Assembly: GCA_964460035.1 (NCBI GenBank)
Contig: CAYWPG010000032.1
Coordinates: forward strand, 1 to 44,930
Direction: 5' to 3'
DNA length: 44,930 bases
Source: CAYWPG01 sp964460035
GTDB lineage: Bacteria > Pseudomonadota > Gammaproteobacteria > Nitrococcales > AK92
In this document: piece by piece, positions 23,904 to 32,332 of the stretch
Layout: every line of letters starts with the position of its first letter
Numbering within the stretch: position 1 is the stretch's first letter
Program-made: the position numbers and the translations under genes
The notes under the pieces: generated by a model
What the model saw: only the letters and a program-made list of their open reading frames with translations
Databases searched by the model: none
Told to the model about the DNA's origin: nothing

Positions 23904-24817
23904 GCGTGCCGTCGCGTGGCTGGCTGATCTGGCTCGGCGCCTGTCTGCTATGGCTGCCCGTCGCGGCCGGGAGCGTCAAGCAGACCGCGCTTGCGGTTAC
24001 CGACGATCTGGGCCGTTCGGTCACGCTAGCGGCACCGGCCCAACGTATCGTCAGCCTCGCGCCGCATACTACCGAACTGCTGTTCGCGGCCGGCGCGGGC
24101 GAGCGGGTGGTCGGCGCGGTCGACTTCAGCGACTATCCGCCCGCTGCCACGCATATCCCGCGCGTGGGCAGCGCCCACGCGCTGGACTTCGAACGCATCC
24201 TCGCCCTGCGGCCCGACCTGATCGTCGGCTGGCACAGCGGCAACGGCCCGCGTGCGCTGCAACGGCTGCGCGAGCTGGGGCTCACGGTTTATGAAAGCGA
24301 ACCGCGTACGCTGCAAGACATTCCTCGCACTCTAGAGCATTTCGGCACCCTGGCCGGCACCGCGGACGCGGCGACCGCCGCGGCCAGCGCTTTCCGGCGC
24401 GAACACGAACGACTGCGCGCCCTGTTCCAGGATAAGCGCCCAGTGGCGACCTTCTACCAGATCTGGGATCGGCCGCTTATGACCATTAACGGCGACCACA
24501 TGATCAGCGAAATCATCGTTGTGTGCGGTGGCCGCAACGTATTCGAGAAGCTTGCCCCGTTGGCCGGAACCATCGATATCGAAGCCGTGCTGCGCGCGCA
24601 GCCGCAAGCCATCGTAGCGGGCGGGACAGAACACCGCACCCAGTGGCTGGACGACTGGCAACGCTGGCGGCAGCTGCCCGCCGTACGGCACGACAATCTA
24701 TTCTTCGTGCCGCCCTCGCTGCTGCAGCGTCAGGGGCCGCGCGTACTGCAAGGGGCGAAGATCCTGTGCGAGCACCTGGAAACCGCGCGCCAGCGGCTCG
24801 CGGAGAGCGGTTCCTAG
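23900..24817 (+). CDS. btuF: Periplasmic vitamin B12-binding protein BtuF
   Basis: This 305-residue type III substrate-binding protein has a signal segment (residues 1-23, WLIWLGACLLWLPVAAGS) and the Peripla_BP_2 fold: RIVSLAPHTTELLFAAGAGERVVGAVDFSDYP is the BtuF signature, LRPDLIVGWHSGN is next, and QIWDRPLMTINGDHMISEII follows. It hands cobalamin to BtuCD. The ATG at 23900 overlaps the remnant cobD stop (ATGA). The frame also runs upstream through the cobD N-terminal remnant, so a fused 391-residue reading is possible on paper, but the signal peptide and overlap argue for 23900. It is last in the B12 cluster. Confidence 0.92.
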   Translation: MSVPSRGWLIWLGACLLWLPVAAGSVKQTALAVTDDLGRSVTLAAPAQRIVSLAPHTTELLFAAGAGERVVGAVDFSDYPPAATHIPRVGSAHALDFERILALRPDLIVGWHSGNGPRALQRLRELGLTVYESEPRTLQDIPRTLEHFGTLAGTADAATAAASAFRREHERLRALFQDKRPVATFYQIWDRPLMTINGDHMISEIIVVCGGRNVFEKLAPLAGTIDIEAVLRAQPQAIVAGGTEHRTQWLDDWQRWRQLPAVRHDNLFFVPPSLLQRQGPRVLQGAKILCEHLETARQRLAESGS

Positions 24818-24854
24818 CGCGCCGGGGCGGCGCACGCCTCGCCACCCTTGACGC

Positions 24855-24886
24855 TTGCAACCGCCAACTTGCATGCTGGCTTGCAA
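24855..24886. repeat. Three TTGCA repeats upstream of the iron alcohol dehydrogenase
   Basis: TTGCA recurs at 24855, 24869 and 24881, and the outer two extend to the palindrome TTGCAA. Spacing is 14 and 12 bases. They lie about 70-100 bases before the dehydrogenase start and could be an operator, although chance cannot be excluded. Confidence 0.3.
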
Positions 24887-24955
24887 ACCAAGGCGGACGC
24901 CGCCGGACACCCTACCCGCCGTTTTCCGTTCCAAGAGCCAGCAGGAGAAGAGCCC

Positions 24956-26146
24956 GTGACCGACGCCAACAGCGCACTCATGAGCGGTATTTTCACGATC
25001 CAGGCGCAGGAGCACGTAGTGTTCGGCCGCCCTGCCGAGCAAGCCGTGCGAGACGAAGTGGAGCGGCTGGGCGCGCGGCGCGTGTTCCTCACCTCCGGAC
25101 GCACGCTGGCCGGGATGACCGATGGCCCGCTGCAGCGTATCGCCGCCGCCCTGGGCGATCGCCATGCCGGAACTTTCGGCGCGATCTCCGCGCACAGTCC
25201 CCGCGAGGATGTCATAGCCGCCGCTAACGCCGCCCGGGAAGCGGGCGCGGATCTTCTGGTCGCCGTAGGCGGCGGTTCGGTCATAGACGCAACCAAAGCG
25301 ATGCAGATGTGCCTGTGGCTGGGGCTGGATACGCCGGAGGCGATGGAGCCCTATCGCCGCGACCTGCCCAGCGATCAACGCCGCAGCATAGAGCCGCCCG
25401 CGAACCCCATACGCATGATTGCCGTCTCCACCACCCTCTCGGCCAGCGAATTCACGGCGAATGCCGGCGTGACCGACAGCCGCACCCAGTCCAAGCAGGG
25501 CTTTTATCACCGATTGTTCGTCCCGCGCGTGGCCGTGCTGGACCCTGCCGCCACGCTGGACACCCCCGAGTGGCTGCTTTACTGCACCGGCATCCGGGCA
25601 GTGGATCATGCCATAGAGAGCTACTGTTCCCCCCGCGCCAATCCGATCACGGAAGGGCTGTCGCTGCAGGGGCTGCGGCTGCTGGCCAGGTCGCTGCCCG
25701 CCATCAAGGCTGCTCCTACCGATCTGCTGGCTCGCCAGGAAGCGCAGTTCGGGATGTGGCAAGCGATAATGGCGTCGGCGGCTGGCGCCGGCAGCGGCGC
25801 CAGCCACGGTATAGGCTATGCGCTGGGAGCGACCTTCGACGTCTCGCACGGCCACACCTCCTGCGTGATGCTGCCGGCGGTGCTGCGCTGGAATGCCGCC
25901 GTCAACGGCGAGCGCCAGCGCGCCTTATCGGCAGCTATGGGCGCGCCGGAGCGTGCGGCAGGCGAGCTGGTCGCCGAACTGGTCGCACGGCTGGAGCAGC
26001 CCGGCAATCTGCGCTCCGTCGGTATCCGCCGTGAGGACCTGCCGCAGATTGCCAGGCGCGCCTTGGATTACGCGCCCGTCCGCCACAACCCGCGGCCGAT
26101 ACGCAGCGAAACCGATGTAATGGAAATCCTCGAGCTTGCCTGGTAA
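24956..26146 (+). CDS. Iron-containing alcohol dehydrogenase family protein
   Basis: This 396-residue NAD(P)-dependent group III alcohol dehydrogenase has a nucleotide-binding VAVGGGSVIDATKAM near residues 102-116. An iron-site region GASHGIGYALGATFDVSHGHTS near 282-303 has the two His ligands, and AVDHAIESY lies near 215-223. The family also contains maleylacetate reductases, and the substrate cannot be told. The GTG at 24956 was chosen because AGGAGA lies nine bases upstream; an ATG eight codons later has no such site. It is followed after 66 bases by an aldo/keto reductase gene with the same orientation, so the two may share a transcript for carbonyl metabolism. Confidence 0.85.
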   Translation: MTDANSALMSGIFTIQAQEHVVFGRPAEQAVRDEVERLGARRVFLTSGRTLAGMTDGPLQRIAAALGDRHAGTFGAISAHSPREDVIAAANAAREAGADLLVAVGGGSVIDATKAMQMCLWLGLDTPEAMEPYRRDLPSDQRRSIEPPANPIRMIAVSTTLSASEFTANAGVTDSRTQSKQGFYHRLFVPRVAVLDPAATLDTPEWLLYCTGIRAVDHAIESYCSPRANPITEGLSLQGLRLLARSLPAIKAAPTDLLARQEAQFGMWQAIMASAAGAGSGASHGIGYALGATFDVSHGHTSCVMLPAVLRWNAAVNGERQRALSAAMGAPERAAGELVAELVARLEQPGNLRSVGIRREDLPQIARRALDYAPVRHNPRPIRSETDVMEILELAW

Positions 26147-26212
26147 GCCACAGGATTGTCTGGCACAACCGCCGCGGCCGACAATCAGTCGCCATAGAAG
26201 AGGAGAAGCAGC

Positions 26213-27253
26213 ATGGAGTACCGCCGGCTAGGCGATACCGACGTCAAAGTCAGCAAGATCTGCCTGGGCACCATGACCTGGGGCCAGCAGAACACCGAAC
26301 AGGAAGCGCACGATCAGCTCGATTATGCGCTCTCGCGCGGTATCAACTTCATCGACACGGCCGAAATGTACCCTGTGCCGCCCACAGCGGAAACGCAAGG
26401 TCGCACCGAGGCCTACATCGGCAGCTGGCTGGCCAAGCGCGGCCGCCGGGACGACATCGTGCTCGCGAGCAAGATCGCCGGCCCGGGCAACGGTCTGACG
26501 TTGCGCGACGGCAAGACCTCGTTCAACCGCCAGCACATCAACATGGCGATCGACGGCTCGCTGAAGCGGCTGCGCACCGACTACATCGACCTGTACCAGC
26601 TGCACTGGCCTGAGCGCCAAACCAACTTCTTCGGCCGCCTGGGCTACCAGGTGCCCAAGTCGCTGGAGCTGCCTACGCCGTTCGAGGAGACGCTGGAGGC
26701 GCTGGACGCCCTGATTCAGGCAGGCAAGGTCCGCTACATCGGCTTATCCAACGAGACGCCCTGGGGCGTGATGAGCTTCCTGGCGATCGCCGACCGGATG
26801 GGCCTGCCGCGTGTGGTCAGCATCCAGAATCCGTACAACCTGCTCAACCGCACGTTCGAGATCGGGCTGGCGGAAATCGCCGTGCGAGAGAAGGTGGGGC
26901 TGCTCGCCTACTCCCCGCTGGCCTTCGGGGTGCTAAGCGGCAAGTACTATCGCGGCAACCGGCCGCCCAATACGCGCCTGACGCTGTACGAGCGTTTCCA
27001 GCGCTACAACAACCCCGAGGGGCGGGCTGCGGCCGACCGCTACGTGGAGCTTGCCCGCGAGCATGGTTTGGACCCGGCGCAGATGGCGCTGGCGTTCGTG
27101 ACGTCGCGGCCTTTTGTCACCAGCAACATCATTGGCGCAACATCCATGGAGCAGCTCAAGAGCAATATTGACAGCCATGAGCTGACGCTGTCGGAAGAGG
27201 TCATAAAGGGTATCGAGGCAATTCATAAGAGCCAGCCCAATCCCTGCCCCTAG
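26213..27253 (+). CDS. Aldo/keto reductase, Tas-like
   Basis: This 346-residue NADPH-linked barrel enzyme closely follows the Tas/YgdS pattern: MEYRRLGDTDVKVSKICLGT, TMTWGQQNTEQEAHDQLDYA, INFIDTAEMYPVPP with the conserved Asp and Tyr of the catalytic tetrad, then DDIVLASKIAGPG with the Lys, and DYIDLYQLHWPERQTNFFG with the His. The ribosome binding site is AGAGGAGAAG. Physiological substrates of Tas proteins are not settled. A hairpin follows the stop by 14 bases. Its co-orientation with the iron alcohol dehydrogenase is the only functional clue. Confidence 0.9.
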   Translation: MEYRRLGDTDVKVSKICLGTMTWGQQNTEQEAHDQLDYALSRGINFIDTAEMYPVPPTAETQGRTEAYIGSWLAKRGRRDDIVLASKIAGPGNGLTLRDGKTSFNRQHINMAIDGSLKRLRTDYIDLYQLHWPERQTNFFGRLGYQVPKSLELPTPFEETLEALDALIQAGKVRYIGLSNETPWGVMSFLAIADRMGLPRVVSIQNPYNLLNRTFEIGLAEIAVREKVGLLAYSPLAFGVLSGKYYRGNRPPNTRLTLYERFQRYNNPEGRAAADRYVELAREHGLDPAQMALAFVTSRPFVTSNIIGATSMEQLKSNIDSHELTLSEEVIKGIEAIHKSQPNPCP

Positions 27254-27672
27254 CATCCGCGCTGACGCTGGCGTGCCGTCCCGGCGCGCCAGCTCGGGCC
27301 CCGAGCTGCTGCGCCTCTTGTACTACCGCCGGCTCAGGCCTAATTAGGTAAGCAAGAGGCCCCATAACCAGGCCGAGAATGGGGCGGCATCGCTTTTCCG
27401 CCCTCTCCGGTTGAATCGGGCAAAGATGCCGGATGGCCGCATGGAACGATAACCGGGCTAAGCTTGTCCGCGACTGTAACCAACGAACAATAGATTTCCC
27501 GTACGGCAACAGCGCGCTGGAGGATTGGGATCTACTAGGCTGGATATGCAATGCATGACACCGAACGCCCCGAAAACCCGCCGGGCTTGGCGCACATCGT
27601 GAGCGCAAGGCACGGAATCGGCCGGCCTGCGGCGCCCGCGCCTTTCCGCCCGCTTCATTCGGAGAGGCGACT
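27254..27672. other. Non-coding 419-bp stretch with stacked inverted repeats
   Basis: No gene is supported here. Three structures are visible: a 10-bp hairpin at 27267-27293 right after the tas-like stop; an 8-bp inverted repeat GCCTCTTG/CAAGAGGC at 27312-27319 and 27353-27360 that encloses the palindrome CCTAATTAGG; and GCCCCAT/ATGGGGC at 27359-27365 and 27379-27385, followed by TTTT at about 27394. They could be terminators or an unassigned structured RNA. Confidence 0.5.
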
Positions 27673-28395
27673 GTGAACAGCGCCATCACCGTCCGCCAAC
27701 TGCACGCCTGGACACTGACGCCAGCGGAGGCGATCGCGGTCCAGGAACGCTTGCGCCGCGACGTCACGGTTTCGGAACTGACCACGCCGGTGGAATGGCT
27801 GGCAGCGGTGGATACCGGCTTCATTGACGGTGGGCGCACCGCGCTCGCGGCTGCTGTGCTTTTCCATCTACCGTCCATGGAAGCGGTCGAGGAGCATCTG
27901 GCGCACGCCCCTGTAACCTTTCCCTATGTCCCGGGCCTGTTGTCATTTCGCGAATTGCCGGCGGTTCTCGCAGCCGCGGTCCAGCTCAGCCGTCGGCCCG
28001 ACCTCATCCTGTGCGATGGGCAGGGAATTGCGCATCCGCGCCGGCTAGGCATCGCCAGTCACCTGGGACTGCTGCTGGACCTGCCGACCATCGGCGTGGG
28101 CAAGAGCCGCCTGGTCGGGCGGCATAAGGAGCCAGGGCCCGCCAAGGGCGATTGGACGGAATTGTGCCACCACGGCGAACGCATCGGCAGCGTCGTGCGT
28201 ACGCGCACCGGCGTCAAGCCGCTGTACATATCGCCGGGGCACCGAGTCAGCCATGAGCAGGCCATAGACTGGGTATTGCGAACCACCGGGCGCTATCGCC
28301 TGCCGGAACCAATCCGCGCTGCCGACAGGCTGGCTTCTCGACGCGGCAAGTCCAAGCCGCCACCCCAAGCCTTTAGAGAATTACCGCAAGCGTAA
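27673..28395 (+). CDS. nfi: Endonuclease V (deoxyinosine repair)
   Basis: Endonuclease V cuts DNA one phosphodiester 3' of hypoxanthine and starts repair of deaminated adenine. The protein has 240 residues. The catalytic acids are visible in AAVDTGFID, in FPYVPGLLSFRELP (the Pro-Tyr-x-Pro wedge plus the catalytic Glu) and in ILCDGQGIAHPRRLGIASHLG. PTIGVGKSRLVG is the last conserved block. The start is GTG at 27673 with a GGAGAGG ribosome binding site. Its 3' end overlaps the convergent receiver gene by 23 bases. The C-terminus is Pro/Lys-rich and beyond the usual fold. Confidence 0.95.
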   Translation: MNSAITVRQLHAWTLTPAEAIAVQERLRRDVTVSELTTPVEWLAAVDTGFIDGGRTALAAAVLFHLPSMEAVEEHLAHAPVTFPYVPGLLSFRELPAVLAAAVQLSRRPDLILCDGQGIAHPRRLGIASHLGLLLDLPTIGVGKSRLVGRHKEPGPAKGDWTELCHHGERIGSVVRTRTGVKPLYISPGHRVSHEQAIDWVLRTTGRYRLPEPIRAADRLASRRGKSKPPPQAFRELPQA

Positions 28396-29395
28396 TAGCC
28401 GCAACCGCGGCAACCGCTCCGATGAGGGCGAAGCGCGCGAGCTTGCGCTCCAGCTCCGCGAGCTGTCTTGCGCTCTGCGCATCGACATCGCGGATTTGCT
28501 CCCGCAGTTCCTTGCGCTGCGCAGCGAGGCGCTCCTGGAATTCCGTACGCAGCGCCGCGACCGCATCGCCGACCAGCGCTTCGACCTGAGGCCTGAGCGC
28601 CTCGCGCAACGTCGGCAGCAGGTGCTCGAACATCACGCCTTTTACCTGGGTCTTGAACTCCGGGCGATGAGCCAGATTGGCGGTATGGTGGCTGACCTCG
28701 CTGCGCAACTGATCGAGCAGCGGCAACACCGCCTCATGGCTATGGGTGCGCGCGGCTTGGGCAGCCTCGCGCCGCGCCGTCTCCGCGGCGACTTCCTCGG
28801 CCCTCTCCGCGGCCGCGGCCACCGCCGCCTCGCACATGGCTTCGAACTCGGCATCTTCGCCCTCGTCGCGCTCGGCGAATTCCAGGCGCAGCAATTCGAG
28901 TTCGCGAGCGCAGGCCTGCTGCGCCGCCTCCACGGCCACTGCGTGGGCCACGCGCCGCACATCCTCAATGGACACTGCCGCAGGAGCCGGTCCGGATGCA
29001 GGCTGCGAAGGTGCGCCGCCCTTCGCGGCACCTGCGATCTCCCGCAAAACCTGCGCCAGCGCATCGTCGCTGCTCGGCTTGCTCAGAAAGCCCCGGATAC
29101 CGACTTCGGCGGCCCGCTGCTTGTCCTCGGCGGTATCCTGCGAGGTATACATGACGATCTCCAGGCTAGGGTCCCGCTGCAGCAGCTGGGCGGCGGCCTC
29201 GAAACCGTCCATGTCCGGCATCATGTAGTCCAGGAAAATCACGTCCGGGCGCGTGTGCTGGAGATAGGCAAGCGCCTCGCCGCCGCTGACGGCAGCATCG
29301 ACTTGGATGTTGTGGCGCTGAAGCTGTTTGGTGAGCGCCAGACGCGCTAGGCGCGAATCGTCCACCACCAACGCCTTGGCGATTCGTCCCGCCAT
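28373..29395 (-). CDS. Response regulator with coiled coil and C-terminal membrane anchor
   Basis: This 340-residue protein has an unusual layout. Residues 1-120 are a CheY-like receiver with the acidic pair at Asp12/Asp13, phospho-acceptor Asp56 in DVIFLDYMMPDMDG, Thr84/Ser85 and Lys106. A Pro/Ala linker (about 125-145) leads to a long Ala/Glu/Arg-rich helical region (about 146-320) that looks like a coiled coil. The last 19 residues (FALIGAVAAVAAITLAVIL) form one membrane helix with no tail. There is no DNA-binding or enzymatic output domain. The start has an exceptionally strong purine ribosome binding site (GGAGGGGGGAGAT). No histidine kinase is nearby, so the partner is unknown. The product is probably tail-anchored at the inner membrane. 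Confidence 0.85.
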   Translation of the reverse strand: MAGRIAKALVVDDSRLARLALTKQLQRHNIQVDAAVSGGEALAYLQHTRPDVIFLDYMMPDMDGFEAAAQLLQRDPSLEIVMYTSQDTAEDKQRAAEVGIRGFLSKPSSDDALAQVLREIAGAAKGGAPSQPASGPAPAAVSIEDVRRVAHAVAVEAAQQACARELELLRLEFAERDEGEDAEFEAMCEAAVAAAAERAEEVAAETARREAAQAARTHSHEAVLPLLDQLRSEVSHHTANLAHRPEFKTQVKGVMFEHLLPTLREALRPQVEALVGDAVAALRTEFQERLAAQRKELREQIRDVDAQSARQLAELERKLARFALIGAVAAVAAITLAVIL

Positions 29396-29637
29396 ATCTC
29401 CCCCCCTCCGATGTCCGCTAAGGACGCTACATCCACGCTACGCGGCCAAGCGGCCACGGTCGACGGCGCGCCGCGTGCCTTGCCGGCTCCGCGTCCGCCG
29501 CGGCAGCAAACTTTCTTCGGCAACTACCCAAAGTGTCGGAGTGGCTGCTGGTTTCTCTACGCCGTCGGCCAAGACTACCACAGGATTTTCTACGAATCGG
29601 CAGGCGTAGCAAGCCAGGACGTGGCGGGCGAAAAGGC
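29396..29637. other. Spacer upstream of the tail-anchored receiver gene
   Basis: Together with the terminator this forms a 307-bp gap between the receiver gene and the Sel1 gene. It should hold the receiver promoter. I see no convincing -35/-10 pair, repeat or gene; short open frames here lack ribosome binding sites. Confidence 0.4.
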
Positions 29638-29672
29638 AAAAAAATGCGCGGCTCGGTCAACCCGAACCGCGC
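29638..29672 (-). terminator. Intrinsic terminator after the Sel1 gene
   Basis: On the minus strand GCGCGGTTCGG (29672-29662) pairs over 11 bp with CCGAGCCGCGC (29656-29646), allowing one G-U pair, and is followed by seven Us (29644-29638). It ends the Sel1 transcript and insulates the receiver gene downstream. Confidence 0.9.
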
Positions 29673-29702
29673 AATCATGAGCGTCGACAAACAGGCGTTG
29701 GC

Positions 29703-30116
29703 TCAGCGCTCGTTGATGATTTCCGCCGGCAACACGTTGCGGTGGGCTTCGATCCACTCCCGCGAGACATGATTGCCGTTCAACGCAGCGCGGTAGAACC
29801 AGTAGACGGCACGCTCTTCGTCTTGCGGCACCCCCCGCCCCTCAGCATACATCACCCCCAGATTATGCTGGGCCGCGGCATGATCCTGATCGGCCGCGGC
29901 GGCGAACCAGGCTACCGCCATGGCCTCGTTCCGCGGCACCCCGTGACCGATCGCGTGCAGGAAACCCAGCGCATGCTGGGCGTCGGCTAGCCCCCTCAAC
30001 GCCGCGCGCCGGTACAGGCGAACCGCTTCTGCCATATCAGCCGCGACTCCATCGCCGCGTTCTATGAGCTGTGCCCGGATGAAGTCTACTCTTGCCCTGT
30101 CGAGCTCATTCAGCAT
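29703..30116 (-). CDS. Small Sel1-repeat (TPR-like) protein
   Basis: This 137-residue protein carries about three Sel1-type repeats: residues about 23-43 (AAVAD-like entry, AEAVRLYRRAALRGLADAQH), about 44-80 (LGFLHAIGHGVPRNEAMAVAWFAAAADQ) and about 81-117 (NLGVMYAEGRGVPQDEERAVYWFYRAA). It has no signal peptide, so it is probably a cytoplasmic protein-interaction adaptor. The ATG at 30116 was chosen because GGAGGGGGG precedes it and the upstream frame is unlike a protein. It stands alone, with its own intrinsic terminator downstream. The partner is unknown. Confidence 0.85.
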   Translation of the reverse strand: MLNELDRARVDFIRAQLIERGDGVAADMAEAVRLYRRAALRGLADAQHALGFLHAIGHGVPRNEAMAVAWFAAAADQDHAAAQHNLGVMYAEGRGVPQDEERAVYWFYRAALNGNHVSREWIEAHRNVLPAEIINER

Positions 30117-30280
30117 GGGCCCCCCTCCAGCTGTCATGCTCGACCCTACGGATACAGAATCCATGCCAAGCACCCAACACCTTGAATTAACAAGATTAAA
30201 TTGTCGGCGCAAAATCGACTGTCGCCAAAAGGTGACAAAATGCGTCAGTTCGGCGTCACATTGGGGCAGGCACCTGCTCC

Positions 30281-30610
30281 TTATGACGGAAACACGACGC
30301 ACCCGTCGACCAGCTCCACGGGCACGGCGGTCAGCATCTTGCCGCGACAGGGGCCGGCAACGCACCGGCCCGTCTCCGGCTCGAACAAGGCCCCGTGAGT
30401 AGCGCATTCGAGATAGTTGCCGTCGGCGCTCATGAACTCATCCGGCTGCCAGTTCAGCGGCGTACCCCGATGCGGACAGACATTGCGATAGGCGAACACC
30501 TGCTCCGCGCGGCGAACCAGCACCACGCTGGCCGTCTCGCCCGCGACGTTCAGTTCCACCCCCTTGCCTTGGTTGTCGACGAGTTCGTCGAACCGGCAGA
30601 TTCGGTGCAC
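30281..30610 (-). CDS. Small Rieske-type [2Fe-2S] ferredoxin
   Basis: This 109-residue protein has the Rieske cluster motif: CPHRGTPLNW supplies Cys and His, and LECATHGALFEPETG supplies the second Cys and His. It probably serves as an electron-transfer ferredoxin of a NirD/ring-hydroxylase-component type. The GTG at 30610 was chosen because GGGGAGG lies six bases upstream; an ATG eight codons earlier is also possible. No oxygenase or reductase is next to it, so its partner is unknown. It is divergent from ampG across 217 bases. Confidence 0.85.
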   Translation of the reverse strand: MHRICRFDELVDNQGKGVELNVAGETASVVLVRRAEQVFAYRNVCPHRGTPLNWQPDEFMSADGNYLECATHGALFEPETGRCVAGPCRGKMLTAVPVELVDGCVVFPS

Positions 30611-30827
30611 AGACAACCTCCCCTCCCACAGCATGCTGAGCCTGGCCACGACGGCGGTTCCAGCACAGGTTTGTGCGCCAGGCACTTGCGAGTACGCCTG
30701 CCATCGCCCACCATGCTCTAGAGCCCTCGCGGGCAGCAAGCATGGGCACGACGCCCGGCCTACAAAACGACGATACCGACGTTATGAAAAAATCGCCCCG
30801 CCCCTCCCGCCATGAGCGATCCGACCG

Positions 30828-32207
30828 ATGAGCGTTGAGCAGCGCAGTTCCACTTGGCGCGAGGCGCTAGCAGTTTACTGCTGCGCGCCTGTGATCACGA
30901 TGCTGTTCCTGGGTTTCTCGGCGGGCCTGCCCCTGCTGCTGGTCTTTTCGACACTCTCCGCCTGGCTGCGCTCGGAGGGCATCGCGGTCGCGACTATCGG
31001 CTTCTTTGCCTGGATAGGCATCACTTACTCGATCAAGTTCGTCTGGGCACCGGTCGTCGACCGCCTCCCGCTGCCGCAGCTCACCAAGCGCTTCGGCCAA
31101 CGTCGCAGCTGGATGCTAGCCGGCCAGCTGATGATCGCCGGCGGGCTCGCCGGGCTCGCGCTGGTAGATCCGGTCACCCAACTCGAACTGGTTGTCCTGC
31201 TGGCATTGACGGTCGCGTTCGGCTCGGCCACGCAAGATATCGCCATAGACGCTTTTCGTATCGAATCGGCCCCTGAGGCGCTGCAGGCCGCGGCAGCGGC
31301 CACGTACATGATGGGTTACCGCCTGGGGCTTATTGCCGCCGGCGCCGGCGCGCTCTTTATCGCACATTACGTCTCATGGAGCAGCGCCTACGCTTGCATG
31401 GCGCTGCTCATGAGCGTGGGCATCGTTACCGCTCTGCTGCGTCCCGAACCCGCACGATCAATCTCGCGCACCACACTGGAGCGCGAAGAGCGCGTCCAGC
31501 GCTACCTTGTCCGCAGCAGTCATCGCGCGCCGTGGCTGCGCAATGTGGGCGCCTGGTTCGTCGGTGCCGTGGTTTGCCCCTTCGTGGATTTCTTTTCCCG
31601 TTACGGCAAAGCCGCGCTGCTGCTTTTGGTGCTGATCGGGGCGTACCGCATATCGGACTTAGGGATGGCCGCCATGGCGAACCCGCTGTATATCGACCTT
31701 GGATTCTCGCTATCCGAGATCGCGGCCATTACCAATGTCTATGGCATCGCCATGACTTTGACAGGCGGCGTTATCGGCGGCTTGCTGGTCACGCGCTACG
31801 GAATCGCCCGTATGTTGATCGCAGGAGCCGCGTTCACCGCCGCCACCAATCTGCTATTCGCCTGGCTCGCCGTCAGCGGGCCGAGTATCGCCATGCTGAT
31901 GCTCACGATTTCCGGCGACAACCTGGCCAATGGCTTCGCCAGCACCGTATTCATCGCCTTCTTATCGCAATTGACCAGCCGCGCCTACACGGCCACCCAG
32001 TACGCCCTGTTCTCGTCACTCATGACCTTGCCCGGCAAGTTCTTCAGCGGCTTCTCGGGCCTGGTGGTCGAAGCCATGGGCTATCCGTGGTTCTTCGTCG
32101 CTGTATCCTTGGCCGGCATTCCTGCTGTGCTGCTGGCAGCGTGGTATGCCCGTCAGAGGCTGCCGGACACCGATGCATCCTCGACCACCAGCACCGCTAC
32201 GGCATGA
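30828..32207 (+). CDS. ampG: Muropeptide permease AmpG-like MFS transporter
   Basis: This 459-residue major-facilitator protein has about 12-14 hydrophobic helices. It has the AmpG-like patterns FLGFSAGLPLLLVFSTLSAWLRSEGI (near residues 26-51) and SIKFVWAPVVDRLPLP (about 68-83), and GSATQDIAIDAFRIE near 131-145. AmpG imports anhydro-muropeptides for cell-wall recycling and can influence beta-lactamase induction. The ATG at 30828 has a weak ribosome binding site; a short out-of-frame ATG lies 16 bases before it. The pilH-like receiver gene follows 125 bases later and may be separate. Confidence 0.9.
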   Translation: MSVEQRSSTWREALAVYCCAPVITMLFLGFSAGLPLLLVFSTLSAWLRSEGIAVATIGFFAWIGITYSIKFVWAPVVDRLPLPQLTKRFGQRRSWMLAGQLMIAGGLAGLALVDPVTQLELVVLLALTVAFGSATQDIAIDAFRIESAPEALQAAAAATYMMGYRLGLIAAGAGALFIAHYVSWSSAYACMALLMSVGIVTALLRPEPARSISRTTLEREERVQRYLVRSSHRAPWLRNVGAWFVGAVVCPFVDFFSRYGKAALLLLVLIGAYRISDLGMAAMANPLYIDLGFSLSEIAAITNVYGIAMTLTGGVIGGLLVTRYGIARMLIAGAAFTAATNLLFAWLAVSGPSIAMLMLTISGDNLANGFASTVFIAFLSQLTSRAYTATQYALFSSLMTLPGKFFSGFSGLVVEAMGYPWFFVAVSLAGIPAVLLAAWYARQRLPDTDASSTTSTATA

Positions 32208-32251
32208 CGCCGGCACCCATGCAGCAAAACGATTAACTGTAACTTATTTTC

Positions 32252-32266
32252 TGGCATCATTGTCGC
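32252..32266 (+). promoter_or_regulatory. Sigma-54-like element upstream of the PilH-like gene
   Basis: TGGCATCATTGTCGC has the GG-N10-GC spacing of a sigma-54 promoter with a good -24 half (TGGCAT) and an imperfect -12 half (TCGC instead of TTGC). It lies 67 bases before the receiver start. It is a weak call on one site. Confidence 0.25.
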
Positions 32267-32332
32267 GCCCGGCGCGGCTCTAATTACACTCAATCGCGCG
32301 CCGGAAAATTAGCCAAGGAACGGGAGGGACTT

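Noticed and set aside
23642..24817. 391-residue CobD-BtuF fusion protein as a real gene
   Set aside because: BtuF has its own signal peptide and ATGA start at 23900. The upstream part is the frame-matching stub of cobD, and a stable fusion would mask the signal peptide.
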